Shown: positions 46,490 to 57,351 of the stretch, piece by piece | How positions within the stretch are numbered: the first letter of the stretch is position 1 | Layout of the letters: every line of letters starts with the position of its first letter | From: Symsagittifera roscoffensis | Lineage: Eukaryota; Xenacoelomorpha; Acoela; Convolutidae | Direction: 5' to 3' | Assembly (NCBI RefSeq): GCF_963678635.1 | Contig: NC_087068.1 | Coordinates: 9,862,027-9,926,026 of the forward strand | DNA length: 64,000 bases | Notes under the pieces: generated by a model | Told to the model about the DNA's origin: nothing | The model's database searches: none | Seen by the model: only the letters and a program-made list of their open reading frames with translations | Program-made: the position numbers and the translations under genes

Positions 46490-49400
46490 ACAATTTTTGT
46501 AGCAAGATTGCAAACAGCCACGATTATCTGCCAAATTGCGAACAAAAATCTCTTGCCGTCGAAGACCTCGCTGAGATTATAAAGATGAAGGTCATCTTGA
46601 TCTACTTGAAAACTCTTCTCACTGGGATAACCAAAAACGCCCTTACTGAGTTTGCATGTTTCGGTGTATTGTACAAGGACACATTAAATACCCTTGTTCG
46701 TGTGTTTGGCCGGCCACAAACAGTAGTTATTGCTCATTTTGAAAGACTAGATTGTTTCCCACCGTTGAAGATGCATAAGTCGGACAGCATTATGAACTCT
46801 GCTTCTACCATCTCAAACCTTTTTGTTTCTTTATTTTTCTGTCTTATACCGAAGATACGGAGATGTTGTTTTGGTCAACGCGCTAGGTAAACTGCCATGT
46901 AATATGAGGTAATCATGGACTCTTTTTACAGTAAAAAGGAATCTTTATCAAACATCTTTGCTCCATTTTAATGATTGTTTGGCAGAAAAAGCAGAAGGGC
47001 ATGTTTCGAGTTAATGCTCTAGTTATGAAATAAAAAAACAAGTCAACGCTGGTCCCTCTTAAACAGTAAGGAAAACTTTCTCGTCTAATTCCAAGGTGTC
47101 AGCAAAAATCCTCTCAACGTTAACCCACTTGTCTTTTTTACAACGGCAATCATTCCACTCGATCTAGTAGTATCTTTTAGGAGACGACACCCACTCGAAG
47201 AGCAAATTTATTTGCCGAGTAGACGTAGGGTTTTTCTTCCATGAAACAGGACCATACTTTTCGAAAAGCCAAAATTTGTAAAAAAAAAAAAAAAAAAGTG
47301 ATGTGAGCCTGATTCTAAAAGCACTCACAACGTTCTCTTTTGTAGAGCCCAAAGAGTTTAAACTGCAAAAAATCACCAGCAGGAGGAAAAATCTGGTTTC
47401 AATCCGCCTGTATTGAGGTAGAATAACTTACAGGTACTTGTGCCACGTCCGTTCACTGTGCTGAAGGAATGCTTCAAACTGTTGAATTGAAAATGTATAA
47501 CACAACCAGCTCTGATACTCGTTTGCTTTTGCATTGCAGTCACTCATGAGTTTCTGCTCAAGTTTTTGAAAAACTTAAATTGACCGGTAAAAAATTAAAT
47601 CTCACTGCCAGCGGATAATACTCATGCCATCTTAAAAACAGAAACTCATGGTGATAAAAGCCTCAATTCTCTGTCTGCCTACTCTTACCTTTCGAATGGG
47701 TTCTCCATAGCCCTCTACAATCACTCTTAAGTTTGCCAACCTCCTTGTTTCAAATGTAGCGTTGAGGACAACTCTTTTGTAGATCAAGTCAAAAGTAGGT
47801 ATGAGTTTGATTCCTACGATATTGATAAGTCCTCCGCTCCGCGTTTCTCATCAGAAAAACAAGCTCTAAGGACGCTTGACTCGACAATTTGGCATGGCGT
47901 AGCTTGCTACTAAATTAGTATGCACGACGAGTTGGAAATTGGGTTTACTATTCTTATTAAATCCCTTTAGTAGATCAAGTGCACCGAACGCGACTAGCGT
48001 TTACCCCACCATACAGTGGTAAGCCCCAAAATAAAACCTGAAAAGGTGAGGCGCGTTGAAAATGGTATTTCGTACTTTCGTGGTATCTTCTTAAATCAGT
48101 CATTCTTGGTAGGGCCCTATCTGTTGCAGAATTTGTTGAGAAGGCCCTTCTGATTCAGGCAACTTAAGTATGCAGTTTCAGCAGACTTTAAAGGAATGTT
48201 TCCTGGAGTAATAATAAATTCAGATGAGCAGCCATAGTTGAGTTTTTTTGCAGTGGTAAGACGCCTCAAGTTGGTTTTCAGTTTGCAATACACTCGTAAC
48301 CTCTTTGGTGCTTGTGACTCCCCACTTGTGCAAATTTTTTGCTCCAACAAACCGCCAGAGATAATTGCGAAAATTTTCCAGCTGGTTCTTCTGCCGTCCT
48401 ACTTAAGTTTTGTAAGTTTTATTTCCTATCATCTATTATTGCTTCGAGCGAAGCGCTAAAATTGAGTGACGAATTTTTAAATTTGTTAATCTAGGAGAAT
48501 TTACAAGTTCGTCATAACCCAGACTAGAAACAAAAAACCAGACTTGGCAGAAACACACCAAGATTGACACTATAAAAGAAATCAACTTAAGCAACATTGA
48601 CACCACAATGCACGTATTAGGTCCAAAGTTGGACAACAAAAACCAGACTTTAAATGTAAGTCGTGGCCTCAACAAATACATAAAAAACCTAATTACGCAA
48701 CGTGACGTCTTATTTTATGTTTCGTCGATTTTTTTTACCGAATCGGTTTAGTCGACACGTACACCGCTCGTGGTTGGCTTTAACTGATAGATAATTCGCG
48801 CTTCTCTGGTCATCATTATGATGAGCCATTGGCAAGTGAGCTTCAAGAAAATTTCATACAATGACATCTGGTTTACCAATGCATATGTTTGGTGACAATT
48901 CTCAGTATTTCTTTTTGCCTAGATGCGTTCCTGGTCATTCGCCCCGTCGTCACAAATGAAACAAGGATTACTTCTGTTTTCAATGAAGCTTGAGAAGCGC
49001 CGATAAATCCGTTTCAGTTCCCGAGTTTGAACTGAAAAAAAAATCAAACATAAATACATTCAAATTGATAGCACCACTGTACTGCAGCTGTTGAACTCTA
49101 CCCGCAAGTTGCATGCCTTTGCGGCTAATCGGTTTTGCAAAATTACTGGGATTCGTGGAAAAACTGCTGAGCCACTGTTAGCAAACATTCTAATTTGACT
49201 CAGAAGGTCCTACCAGCTTTCGCCTCAAAGGATATAAAATCGCCGATCCAGTTTTTGTCTGGAAAAATTTCGTTCTTTTCCAAAGATGCAAATCATCGAC
49301 AAAACTGTAATCACCTCATCGTCGACCGAATCGTAACAGTCGTTGAATATACGATTTGCCCAAATTTTAATTAGCTAAGCAAAAACTATTAGTTCTAGCT

Positions 49401-49960
49401 CGTTCAGAGTCGTTCCCAGTCAAAGTCAACGCACTTCAAAATAAGCAGTCGATTAAAAAGTCTAGCCGAGTAGCTTCTCTTTCGCCATTTGTTGGTCTCT
49501 CTGGTCTAGTCTGTTCCCCTAGTAGTAATCCTCGTTTGCCTCTGTTGAATTTAACGTTAAGCGACCCATCATTTTGAACAGCCGACATTTACGTGTAAGG
49601 ATGCTACTGACAATTTTTCACCAAATAGCAAATAGTCAGCACCAAATAATTGATTTTCTAATTGATAAAAAAATATGTGTAATAGGCACAGAAAGCTTCA
49701 TTGATCGGCAAGGAACGTCTTATGAAATCGCCATGCACTGTTCTTGAAGACCTAGCCTGAAAATTCGTCGCAAACAGTGCTGCTCGCCGTGGCGGTGTGA
49801 GGGAAAAGCTTGTTCGGAGCACCAAAAGAGTTTTATGTGACATTCGCGAAAAACAAAACTCACTGAAAAAGTCTCCATAACCACATTTTGCATAGTTGAG
49901 CAGTCTGAACAATCTGTATAATTCGATCTCTGTGCCCATCTGAGTCATGTTTAAGAAAAA
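46490..49960 (+). mobile_element. BEL/Pao LTR retrotransposon, heavily decayed
   Basis: Colinear fragments in changing frames. A gag-like DUF1759 part at 46585-46890 has the pattern LYKDTLNTLVRVFGRP then AHFERL. It is followed by a KLP motif, and reverse transcriptase begins about 47780. Recognisable pieces are DQVKSRYEFDSYDIDKSSA, SFLVGPYLLQNLL (about 48096-48140), VSADFKGMFPGV and RNLFGACDSP (about 48290-48320). An RNase H segment near 49070-49165 reads DSTTVLQLLNSTRKL then NRF. Integrase-like remains may extend to about 49950. LTRs are not identifiable. Stops and frameshifts throughout exclude expression as an intact polyprotein. Confidence 0.7.
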
Positions 49961-50029
49961 AAAATAGCCGGTTACGAGTCCCTAGGTCTTTGTCAACTTC
50001 TCGAACAATCCCGGGTCGAGATCCCGCTC

Positions 50030-50240
50030 AAAAACCGCTCAAGATTTGAGCGGTTTGAGCGGTTTTCCAGCAAGATTTGAGCGGTTTGAGCGGTTTGGGC
50101 GGTTTTTATGGAAAAACTGCTCAAACCGCTCAAATCTTGCTTAAAAAACCGCTCAAAAACCGCTCATTTCTTGCGGTGATTTTTGAACGGTTTTTCAAGC
50201 AAGATTTGAGCGGTTTTTGAGCGGCTTTTGAGCGGTCTTC
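50030..50240. repeat. GCGGTTTTGA short-unit repeat block, left
   Basis: Many copies of a unit of about 10-20 bp, TTTGAGCGGTTTT, and its complement AAACCGCTCAAA in both orientations, with AAGATTTGAGCGG as the recurrent longer form. The block can fold extensively. The 120-codon minus frame over it is a by-product of the repeat. Confidence 0.85.
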
Positions 50241-50459
50241 ACGGGTCGAGGTCCCAGACTCAACGTTTCTCTTCTCTGCAAAACTCGAACGAACACGTTC
50301 ATCCAGGGGCGACCAATATGTAGTAATTTTCCAAAAAGTGTCCAAAAACAGCATTTTTGACCAGCTCTTCACGTCAGCAAACGACGTAACCCCCTCACGT
50401 TTAACCATCCCTCCACGAAACCCCCAACCACGACGTGCCCCCCCTCTCTCTCTAGTTAG

Positions 50460-50765
50460 GGGACATCTATTGGGATATCCCAAAACGTGCATTTATTGAC
50501 ACTAATGCAACTTGACCTCAACCCTAAGCGTCTCCTGATGCGATTAGAAAACCAGTTTGCCTCTGGCGAAGACTCAATGATGTCGAAAAATGTGACTGTT
50601 GATATTAAGTCGGCCTTTTCAAGTTTAAGTTACGCTCATGATGCTGCAAGGTTGCAATGGGAAAGCGTTGATGGTCCAAGTGCAAACCCAGATTGGACAG
50701 TTGATGGATTTAGTGTGACTCTAGATCCAATGGAAATAAAAACTATCGAACTGGAAATTGATTAA
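50460..50765 (+). CDS. MAN2B1: Lysosomal alpha-mannosidase, C-terminal exon only
   Basis: An acid glycoside hydrolase of family 38 that removes alpha-linked mannose from N-glycans in lysosomes. Here only the last about 100 codons are present: NVHLLTLMQLD, RLENQFASGEDS, VTVDIKSAFSS, ARLQWESVDGP, VTLDPMEIKTIELEID then TAA. LRLEHQFAxGEDS and ITLEPMEIRTF at this spacing are characteristic of the MAN2B1 C-terminus. The exon probably starts after the pyrimidine-rich acceptor CCCCCCTCTCTCTCTAG/TTAG at 50451-50459, because an in-frame TAG overlaps the second AG. The catalytic domain is not in the window. The 5 kb upstream is BEL/Pao debris, so this is either the last exon of a gene with a long intron or an orphan exon. 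Confidence 0.85.
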   Translation, partial: GTSIGISQNVHLLTLMQLDLNPKRLLMRLENQFASGEDSMMSKNVTVDIKSAFSSLSYAHDAARLQWESVDGPSANPDWTVDGFSVTLDPMEIKTIELEID

Positions 50766-50819
50766 GTGAACTAACAAATTTCAGTAGAACAAATACAGCG
50801 AATATTAAGCTTCCAGCAA

Positions 50820-50892
50820 GTCCGCATAGACTAACGGATAAGGCGTCTGACTTCGAATCAGAAGATTGCGGGTTCGAATCCCTCTGTGGTCG
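50820..50892 (+). tRNA. tRNA-Arg(TCG), slightly degenerate
   Basis: 73 bases that fold as a tRNA: anticodon arm TCTGA-CTTCGAA-TCAGA with anticodon TCG, T loop TTCGAAT, B box GGTTCGAATCC, A box TAGACTAACGG. A TTTTT Pol III terminator follows at 50894-50898. Three stem positions mispair: U2 with U71, A11 with G24, and C with U in the T stem. It may be a decaying copy. It lies 54 bases after the alpha-mannosidase stop codon. Confidence 0.75.
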
Positions 50893-50904
50893 ACTTTTTA
50901 TTAT

Positions 50905-51090
50905 TAAATCTTGCGCCGTTTTTTAGCGGTTTTTTTAGATAAACCGCTCAAAACCGTTCAAATCTTGCGCGGTTTTTGAGCGGTTTTTTTAGATAAACCG
51001 TTCAAAAACCGCTCAAACCGCTCATTTTGAAGCAAGATTTTGAGCGTAATTGTCTAAAAAAACCACTCAAACCGCTCAAATCTTGCTTCA
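50905..51090. repeat. GCGGTTTTGA short-unit repeat block, right
   Basis: Same unit as 50030-50240, again in both orientations. The two blocks bracket the alpha-mannosidase exon and the tRNA. Confidence 0.85.
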
Positions 51091-51750
51091 AATTAGAATC
51101 TCGACTCGGGATACTTTTCTTCTGTTTTGGCTACAATCTTGACTCGCTCACCCTCTGTGTGATTCGATCTCTGCAACCCTCTGAGCCATGAACGAAAAGA
51201 AAAGTATATTTAATCGGTATGGAGTCTCTCCAGACTGTTAGTTTTTGCCGTCGCTGTTCACCCAGGAGTCAGAAAATTCGCTCTCTTCCCTGATCTGAGT
51301 CACGAGAACTAATAAGAAAACCAGTTCTAGCTATTTTTTATTTAATTGTTTTTAAAGAATCGATTGGTTTTGTGAGGTTCTGAATGGTTCAATGCAGCGA
51401 AAAAATGGTATCTTCTCATTGTTTTCATTTTTTGATGGTTTGAAGAGCAAAGAAACATTTTACGTAGCCAAACATTTTATGATCCTCGGGTGGAGTGAGA
51501 ATGGGAATATTGTATTAAATTTTGTTGAAAAAGTTCAGGTAATTCCTTCTTAGAACTCTGGTCCATAATTGCGCTAGGTGAACCATTTTAAAGCTGAACG
51601 GACATCGACAAGTTATACTTCTGAACTTCATTTTGAAATCTTACAAAGCGCTTGAGGACTCTGGCTAGTTTGGCCATCTCTTGCTTATTTTGGGAGATTA
51701 TAGATTCCTAGCGCCACAGTCGCCGTTGTTAGCTTTTGGACAGAAGTAGT
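51091..51750. other. Spacer, nothing recognised
   Basis: Mixed-composition sequence without a supported gene or repeat. Confidence 0.5.
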
Positions 51751-51753
51751 GAG

Positions 51754-52240
51754 TCATTCTATTGACTTCTTTTTGACTTGTTCGTTTCTTTTTTGTTTTG
51801 ATTGCAGAAAGGTGTAGAAGTTTTCTTCTTCGTACTTCGAGCCTGGCCAATCACTGGCAAGGATCTGTAAGCCTGCACATTTTAGCTTCTCCAAACCATC
51901 ATATTTGACGCTGCGGAATTCAGCACTTACTAAGCTCAGCAAAGGGACCTGTGTCAGGTCAAAAGTGTCTTTTCCGAACATTTGGGTGTTCTTCGAATAT
52001 TTGAGAGTATTTAAGTTTTTGACTAGCATCAGGCGCTACGTTTACCATTTTTCCTTGAACTCAAGAAATCATTATCAGACTCTTGATGTTTTTTTTTCTC
52101 TATACATATCCTGCTCTCCCAGGTAATTACCATCCTGCTAGTAAATGTTTGGTGGTTTGCTGACAATTGGGCTAAATTTGAACGAATATGATTTGATATA
52201 TCAGCCAAAGGAATCATCGCAAAATGACTGGCCACTGATA
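51754..52240 (-). pseudogene. Possible SETD6-like SET-domain fragment
   Basis: Minus-strand frame 52029-52235 contains FAMIPLADISNHIRSN, matching the P-x-AD-x2-NH-x4-N signature of the SETD3/SETD6/plant LSMT class of lysine methyltransferases, in which the Asn-His pair contacts the cofactor. It is preceded by a possible acceptor (TTTACAG). A GATG/GTAATT donor-like site cuts it after about 45 codons. A second frame, 51754-52029, with LLSLVSAEFRSVKYDG could be the following exon, in the Rubisco-LSMT substrate-binding domain. The rest of the protein is not visible. Likely a gene fragment or a gene with divergent exons. Confidence 0.35.
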
Positions 52241-52756
52241 GCTCTAACTTTTGGCACTGTAAATGAGTCAGCCAATTTTTATGCGAAAGTTGAAAAGCAG
52301 TTGCGGTGTGCTTCGGTTTTAAACACTTCGATCTAACAGTGAAAAATCCGAAAACGCAACATACCGTAGCGCACGTTTGAGAGCCAATATTAATTTCGAT
52401 TCCACTGAGCAGGCAAGCACTACTGATGCAATATCGAGAAAATGAATCACACAGTAGAAATCAACGAGTTCGTGTTTTGCATTTCATTTTCAACAAATTA
52501 ATCGTTATGTCCACTGCAGCATCACGTCAATTGGGGATTTCTTCCATTGCAGGTAACTCTCGCTATTCAGTTTCAGCTCGTGGGATAATTTTCTGAACAA
52601 TTACACTTATTTTCAAAAAAATGGAAAAATTAATCCAATTTACAAGACTCAGTAGCAAGAATTCGGCTGAGATAACTGAAAACAAATGGATGGGTTCCGC
52701 AATCACCAATTTGGTGTCCAATGCAAGAAGATATGCAAAAATCATGTTTTTTGTCA

Positions 52757-53156
52757 CTTCTAGTCAGGGGCGGATCTAGGATTTTCTCAAGGGGGGAGGG
52801 GCGGATTTTCAAAATTTTAGGTCCAATTAGGTCGGCCAAGCTGATTTTCGCAGCTCTCCTAAAGAACTAAAAAGCTCTCCTAAAGCACTGTTATGGCCCA
52901 AGTTTCTGCGCCGCAGAAAACTTTTTGAAAAAAGCCGCTTTTGGGCACTTTTTGGAAAATTTTCAAAAAAATCGCGTTATTTTGGCATGCGCTCCCCCTC
53001 AAAGTTAGAATATATTGGCGCCAAAGGGTCCGTCTCAAAAATGGATTTCTTAAAAAGTACCAAAATGGGTGACCCTTTTGGTCGGCAGGGGGTCAAATCC
53101 CTGTGGAAAGAGAAAAGCGTTCGCCCCCCCCCCTTAAATCCGCCCCTGCTTCTAGT
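52757..53156. mobile_element. hAT-type MITE with perfect 8-bp target duplication
   Basis: The element proper is 52765-53148 (384 bp), with ends CAGGGGCGGATCTAGG and, reverse-complemented, CAGGGGCGGATTTAAGG. It is flanked on both sides by the identical 8-mer CTTCTAGT (52757-52764, 53149-53156). CAGGGGCGG ends plus 8-bp duplications define hAT elements. No transposase. The intact duplication indicates that it is one of the youngest insertions here. Confidence 0.92.
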
Positions 53157-53940
53157 GTCATTTAATTGTTAATCGAAACTACTTCTACCATCTTCTTCAA
53201 CCACCTTCAACAGTTTTTATACAGTGGTACTTTTTTTCTTCCAAATTATAGTTTTTACGAGATAAAATTATATGTGGCTAGAATTGAAAAAGATTTCAAT
53301 TCTTCAACGAAAATTTTTACTTTGTTAGTAGAGCTGCTTCTTTAAATTTTTGATAATGACCTTTGGAAACTCAATATTCAGAAATCGGATGTAAGATGAA
53401 TCGGCCGAGCAGATTCAATTGAATCTGAAAATTTGGTAAAGTAAATTTACACGATAATATCAAACCCCACTTGTGCAAAACAAAAAAATACTGTACGAGC
53501 TTGAGTTAAGTTGGTTTTATTAGGAACTTTCAGACAATCAGAATCCAACTTTTCACCCCAATCGCAAACATTTTTTAATACAAAATAAGTTGTGGAGTAT
53601 AATTGAGGACTTCAGGGAAACTTTATAGAGTTAAAAGGGCTAGGGGAGATTATTATTAATTTCGGAGGCTGAACTTTTTTATGGCAAGAGTATCAACACA
53701 ATCTGGATACAATAAGGACGAAAAAGAAGCAACCACAAAGTTAGCCTTTCTTCATCCACCAAAATTATCTTTTCGTCGACGTTAATAAATTCGATAATTG
53801 GACAAAAATTGTTCGAACAATAGCATGAAAACATTTGCCAACAGGGCAACCGTAACAGATGAACCAGGATTCAAGAGATTGACAACAGGGAACGTCACGA
53901 CCTCGACGGGCTAAGGTAGCTTGTCCATCAAACAACCAGC
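53157..53940. other. Spacer before the gypsy element
   Basis: AT-rich to about 53650, then more balanced. Possibly a degenerate LTR or gag; nothing diagnostic seen. Confidence 0.4.
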
Positions 53941-54559
53941 CTTCACACATGACTGCTAAAAAACGGAACATCAATACCCGACCCGCATACTACTTCGACG
54001 GACAGGATCAACACCCAGCATACTTCAAAAAAAGTCAGACTTCAAAAGTCATACTTCAACAAAAGTCAGAGAAGACAAGAAGAAACTCGGTCCGGAAGAG
54101 GTGCATTGTTAAAACAGACCCGGCCAACATCAACTGAGATAATTTCCATCAGAGCAACCAGCAGAAAAAGAAAAAATCGCCATCAAATAACTCAACAAAG
54201 GTCACCAAAATTCAGTTCAAATTGACCAATGATCGAAACAAACAATCAACCAAGTAGCTTACAAAATATCAAGGATCAGCAGCTCACTTCAAATAATTCT
54301 ACCAGTCACATTACGTATTGCGACACCGCGTCTTACATGATCATGTGTATGCTTTTCTAGATACAAGAATTACAATCACCTACATATCGCAACAGATAGT
54401 AACATATCTTCTATTTGAGAAAATCACCCATCAAGAGCAACATCTTGTTTATTACTAATCTTTTATAACTTTAATGCATCTAAGTCAAATGAATCACATC
54501 TGGAATGAAAACAACGAAACAACGAGTTTTAAGACTTTAACTACAACGATGTCACACTT

Positions 54560-54952
54560 GTGTTTGGAACAGCCTTAATTGTCATGATCAACCACAAGAT
54601 CATCATTAAGGTATACCAACTCGTTGCCAGCCATAGGATCAGCAATAAACCAAACAAAGGTTTTGCAAAACTATCAAGTCATCAGACAAGTGACTTCAGT
54701 GTCGTGATGACTCCAGTCATCAGACAAGTGACTCCAACAACAAAAGAACAAGTCGAAAAGATCAAGATTCAGCCCGGTAGAGAAATTAAACCTGGCAACG
54801 CAATTCAAGGATTTCAACAAACAACCACTACTTATCCTGGGGGCACTAAAAGCAAACCTACAATCGGCTGGCTGCAAAGTGAAGGGAGCTACGTTTTTGA
54901 TCACAGAACGCAGCACCTGATGCATCATGGGTGTGACCTCCAGGGCAAGTAG
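54560..54952 (+). pseudogene. Gypsy reading frame after the protease core
   Basis: 130 codons open. The N-terminal part (TLVFGTALIVMINHKIIIKVYQLVA read through) looks like the C-terminal half of a retropepsin; the rest is Lys/Thr/Gln-rich linker. A direct repeat CATCAGACAAGTGACT occurs twice within it (54680-54735). It is part of the broken gypsy element. Confidence 0.5.
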
Positions 54953-56668
54953 GCATATTGACCACTCAAAAGATGGCACCACTAGATTTTTCAAGGTTTG
55001 ACATGCTACTTTGCGAACAGTCAGAAAGTTTAAAAAATTTTCTTAATGCAACTTAAAAAATAATTCGAGAGACAAAGAATTTAGAAGAATCATATCGTTA
55101 GGTCAAAATTCAATTACCCATTTTGTCCAACCCAAGAGAAGTAGAGCAGGTTACCAATCCACAATATGGATAAAACACAAGCGGAAAGTCAGTATTTAAT
55201 ATCAGAAGGTCAAGTTATGAAACTGGACAAATGTACCAGTGACTGTTTCGTTTTACCAATCAAAATAACAGTGAAAAAAGATGATTCGATCAAATTGGCA
55301 TTGGATGCAGAGCGAACCAATAGGCAAATTTTTGAAAATAAGTACCAAATGACAAACGTTGACGAACTGATAGATGGAGTTAGCCAAATGGTCACATAGA
55401 ACACTTGATCTAAATTATGCTTACAGTCCTTTAAAACTAGCTGCAGACACAGCTCGACGGTGTAATTTAATATTGTAGGTTGTGATGCTACAGAAAGCTA
55501 TAGTTTTTAAGGGGGTTCTATGGCTTAGCAGATGTGCCGACCGAATTCCAAAAAGCCATTAAAGAACAATTAGTCATGTGAAGAATACATTTTTTGATGT
55601 TATACTCATTGTATCAAAAAGACAGGAACTAGAACATGAAAAATTACTGAAAAAGGTCTTGGAAAATCTAGATGGAGAAAACTTGGCGTTGAAAAATTCA
55701 ACGTCTTCAAGAATGAGGTTGGCTCGGCCGTCGCCTATCAGATTCGGGATTCACACCAAAACTGACCAAAACAGAGGCTATTCAGAACCCTAAACCACCC
55801 CAATCGCTGAAGCAATTAAAGTCATTTCTCGGTAGTATAATTTAACTATTAAAACTTATTCCGTTAGCGGCAAGCCCTACAGATACACTCCAACCACTCC
55901 TAAAAGAAGACAACCATAAAAAAATAAATGAAAAATTTGAAACGGCCAGCGAAAAAGTTCAAATGCAGGTAAGAAAATAAAGCCGTTTTCGAGAGTATCG
56001 AAAATGCAGTTGCTCAAAAACGCAGTTACATCTCTAATAAAAGATAATCTGATGCAAAAAAACACAAGGGTTAAATGCGACGCCAGCCAGAAAGGACCCT
56101 GGGCTGCCCTAGAACAGCAAACAGAAGAAGGGAATTGGGTCCCTATTTCTTTTGCATCTAGATACATAAAAATACAAGAAAAATCTCTACAAATGAGCTC
56201 GAGCTCTTTGCGGTTGTGTGGGCAGTTGACAGGTACAAACATTACCTACTGTGAAACGAATTCATCCTCGCAACTGGCTTCAAAGCCCCAACATCAGGCT
56301 TAGATGGGAGCAGATCAAACAAGATCAAACAAAACTTATCAATTCAGCTTTACCCGGTGGGTAGATAGGTTTTTGCCCTATCAGTTCAAAATAGTTCACA
56401 TTCTAGTGAAGGACTTGGCAATCGTTGACTACTTTTCATAAATCCCTGTAGTGATCTATGGCCCAAATCAGATTTAGACAAAAAATTTGTAGTAAGAGCA
56501 ACTGACTATTTTCATGAAGCTTTAGACTGCATGAGCAGTAGGCTGGAAAACAATTGTTTGCTTAAGAGAACGAAAACATTCTAGAACAATCTAGAACAAA
56601 AAAGTACAAAATTAACCCTTTCGCGGTTGCTATACTAACCAAAACAGTCAAAAACGAATGAAGCTCAA

Positions 56669-57031
56669 TTGAAACGAGATAAATCAACTTTTGCGATCGC
56701 CTTAAAACTAAACAGCAAAAATCTACAGCAAAAAAAAAACACTTTCTCTGCTTTGCAACTCAGAAAACGGCCGGACAGAAATTTTGAAAGAATATATTCT
56801 TCTTCAATCGGCAAAAAAATTTTAAGCAAAATGAGTAATCGCCGCACAGATCATACAACTGGTGGTCGGGTTCATCACAGAACTCGGGCGAGGCAAAGAC
56901 AGGGTCGAAAGCCTGATAAATCCGCGCTGGAATCAATCATTAAGCAACACGAACGATATATCAGAGGAGATAAAATCAGTGAAACTTTGCAGAGAACGAG
57001 AAAGATAATCAGAGCAAGCCGGAAAAATTGA
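56669..57031 (+). pseudogene. Basic linker frame of the gypsy element
   Basis: 120 codons, strongly basic (RTRARQRQGRKPDK, RTRKIIRASRK). It sits after RNase H, where gypsy elements of this group have a spacer before integrase. The coding sense continues, after a frameshift near 57027, as LRQFVERNTTFITDEMAII to a TAA at about 57130, next to a CAGGTAA donor-like sequence. No zinc-binding HHCC or DDE residues are visible. Confidence 0.45.
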
Positions 57032-57298
57032 GACAGTTCGTAGAGCGAAACACAACATTCATCACGGATGAAATGGCAATTATCGGAGGATCAACAGAAG
57101 GAAGCCGAATCCGACTGCTTTCTTTCAGGTAATTAATCGGGGAAGCCGAGAGCACTGCGCAAAACAACACGAGAACTGGAGGCTGTGACAGAAGAAACCC
57201 TCCAGCGATTAGCAACCACGGATGGCCTTGAGGAAGAACAAGACGTTTGCTCAAAAGAGCCACTACAGTAGTAGATGTTGGAGGTTAAGTGGGGTAGT

Positions 57299-57351
57299 GC
57301 ATGGCAGACCCCATGTATTAAGATACGTTACAGGTTTATGGTCTGCCATGC
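57299..57351. repeat. 12-bp inverted repeat with 29-base loop
   Basis: GCATGGCAGACC (57299-57310) and GGTCTGCCATGC (57340-57351) are exact complements. They sit at the 3' edge of the gypsy remains. ATGTATTAAGATA occurs in the loop and again near 57380. Confidence 0.75.

Larger units (their letters stand above)
53941..57290 (+). mobile_element. Ty3/gypsy LTR retrotransposon, broken
   Basis: Domains in order, with frameshifts. A retropepsin-like core near 54345-54420 reads FLDTRITITYISQ, where the catalytic DTG has become DTR. Reverse transcriptase starts at 55166-55399 (KITVKKDDSIKLALDA, NKYQMTNVDELIDGV), continues with FYGLADVPTEFQKA near 55517 and ends with LKQLKSFLGS near 55815. RNase H lies at 56060-56430 (VKCDASQKG, WVPISFASRY, LELFAVVWAVDRYKHYLL, RWVDRFLPYQFK). 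A basic linker follows to about 57130. The central reverse-transcriptase palm with the catalytic YxDD is missing and no integrase is seen. Neither LTR was identified. Non-functional. Confidence 0.8.

Noticed and set aside
50130-50492. 120-codon minus-strand frame
   Set aside because: Lies mostly over the GCGGTTTTGA repeat block and the reverse of an intron acceptor region; repeat-driven.
53765-53974. Minus-strand frame with several cysteines resembling a zinc knuckle
   Set aside because: Cysteine spacing does not fit CCHC and the gypsy element reads on the other strand.
55877-56242. 121-codon minus-strand frame
   Set aside because: Antisense of the gypsy RNase H region.
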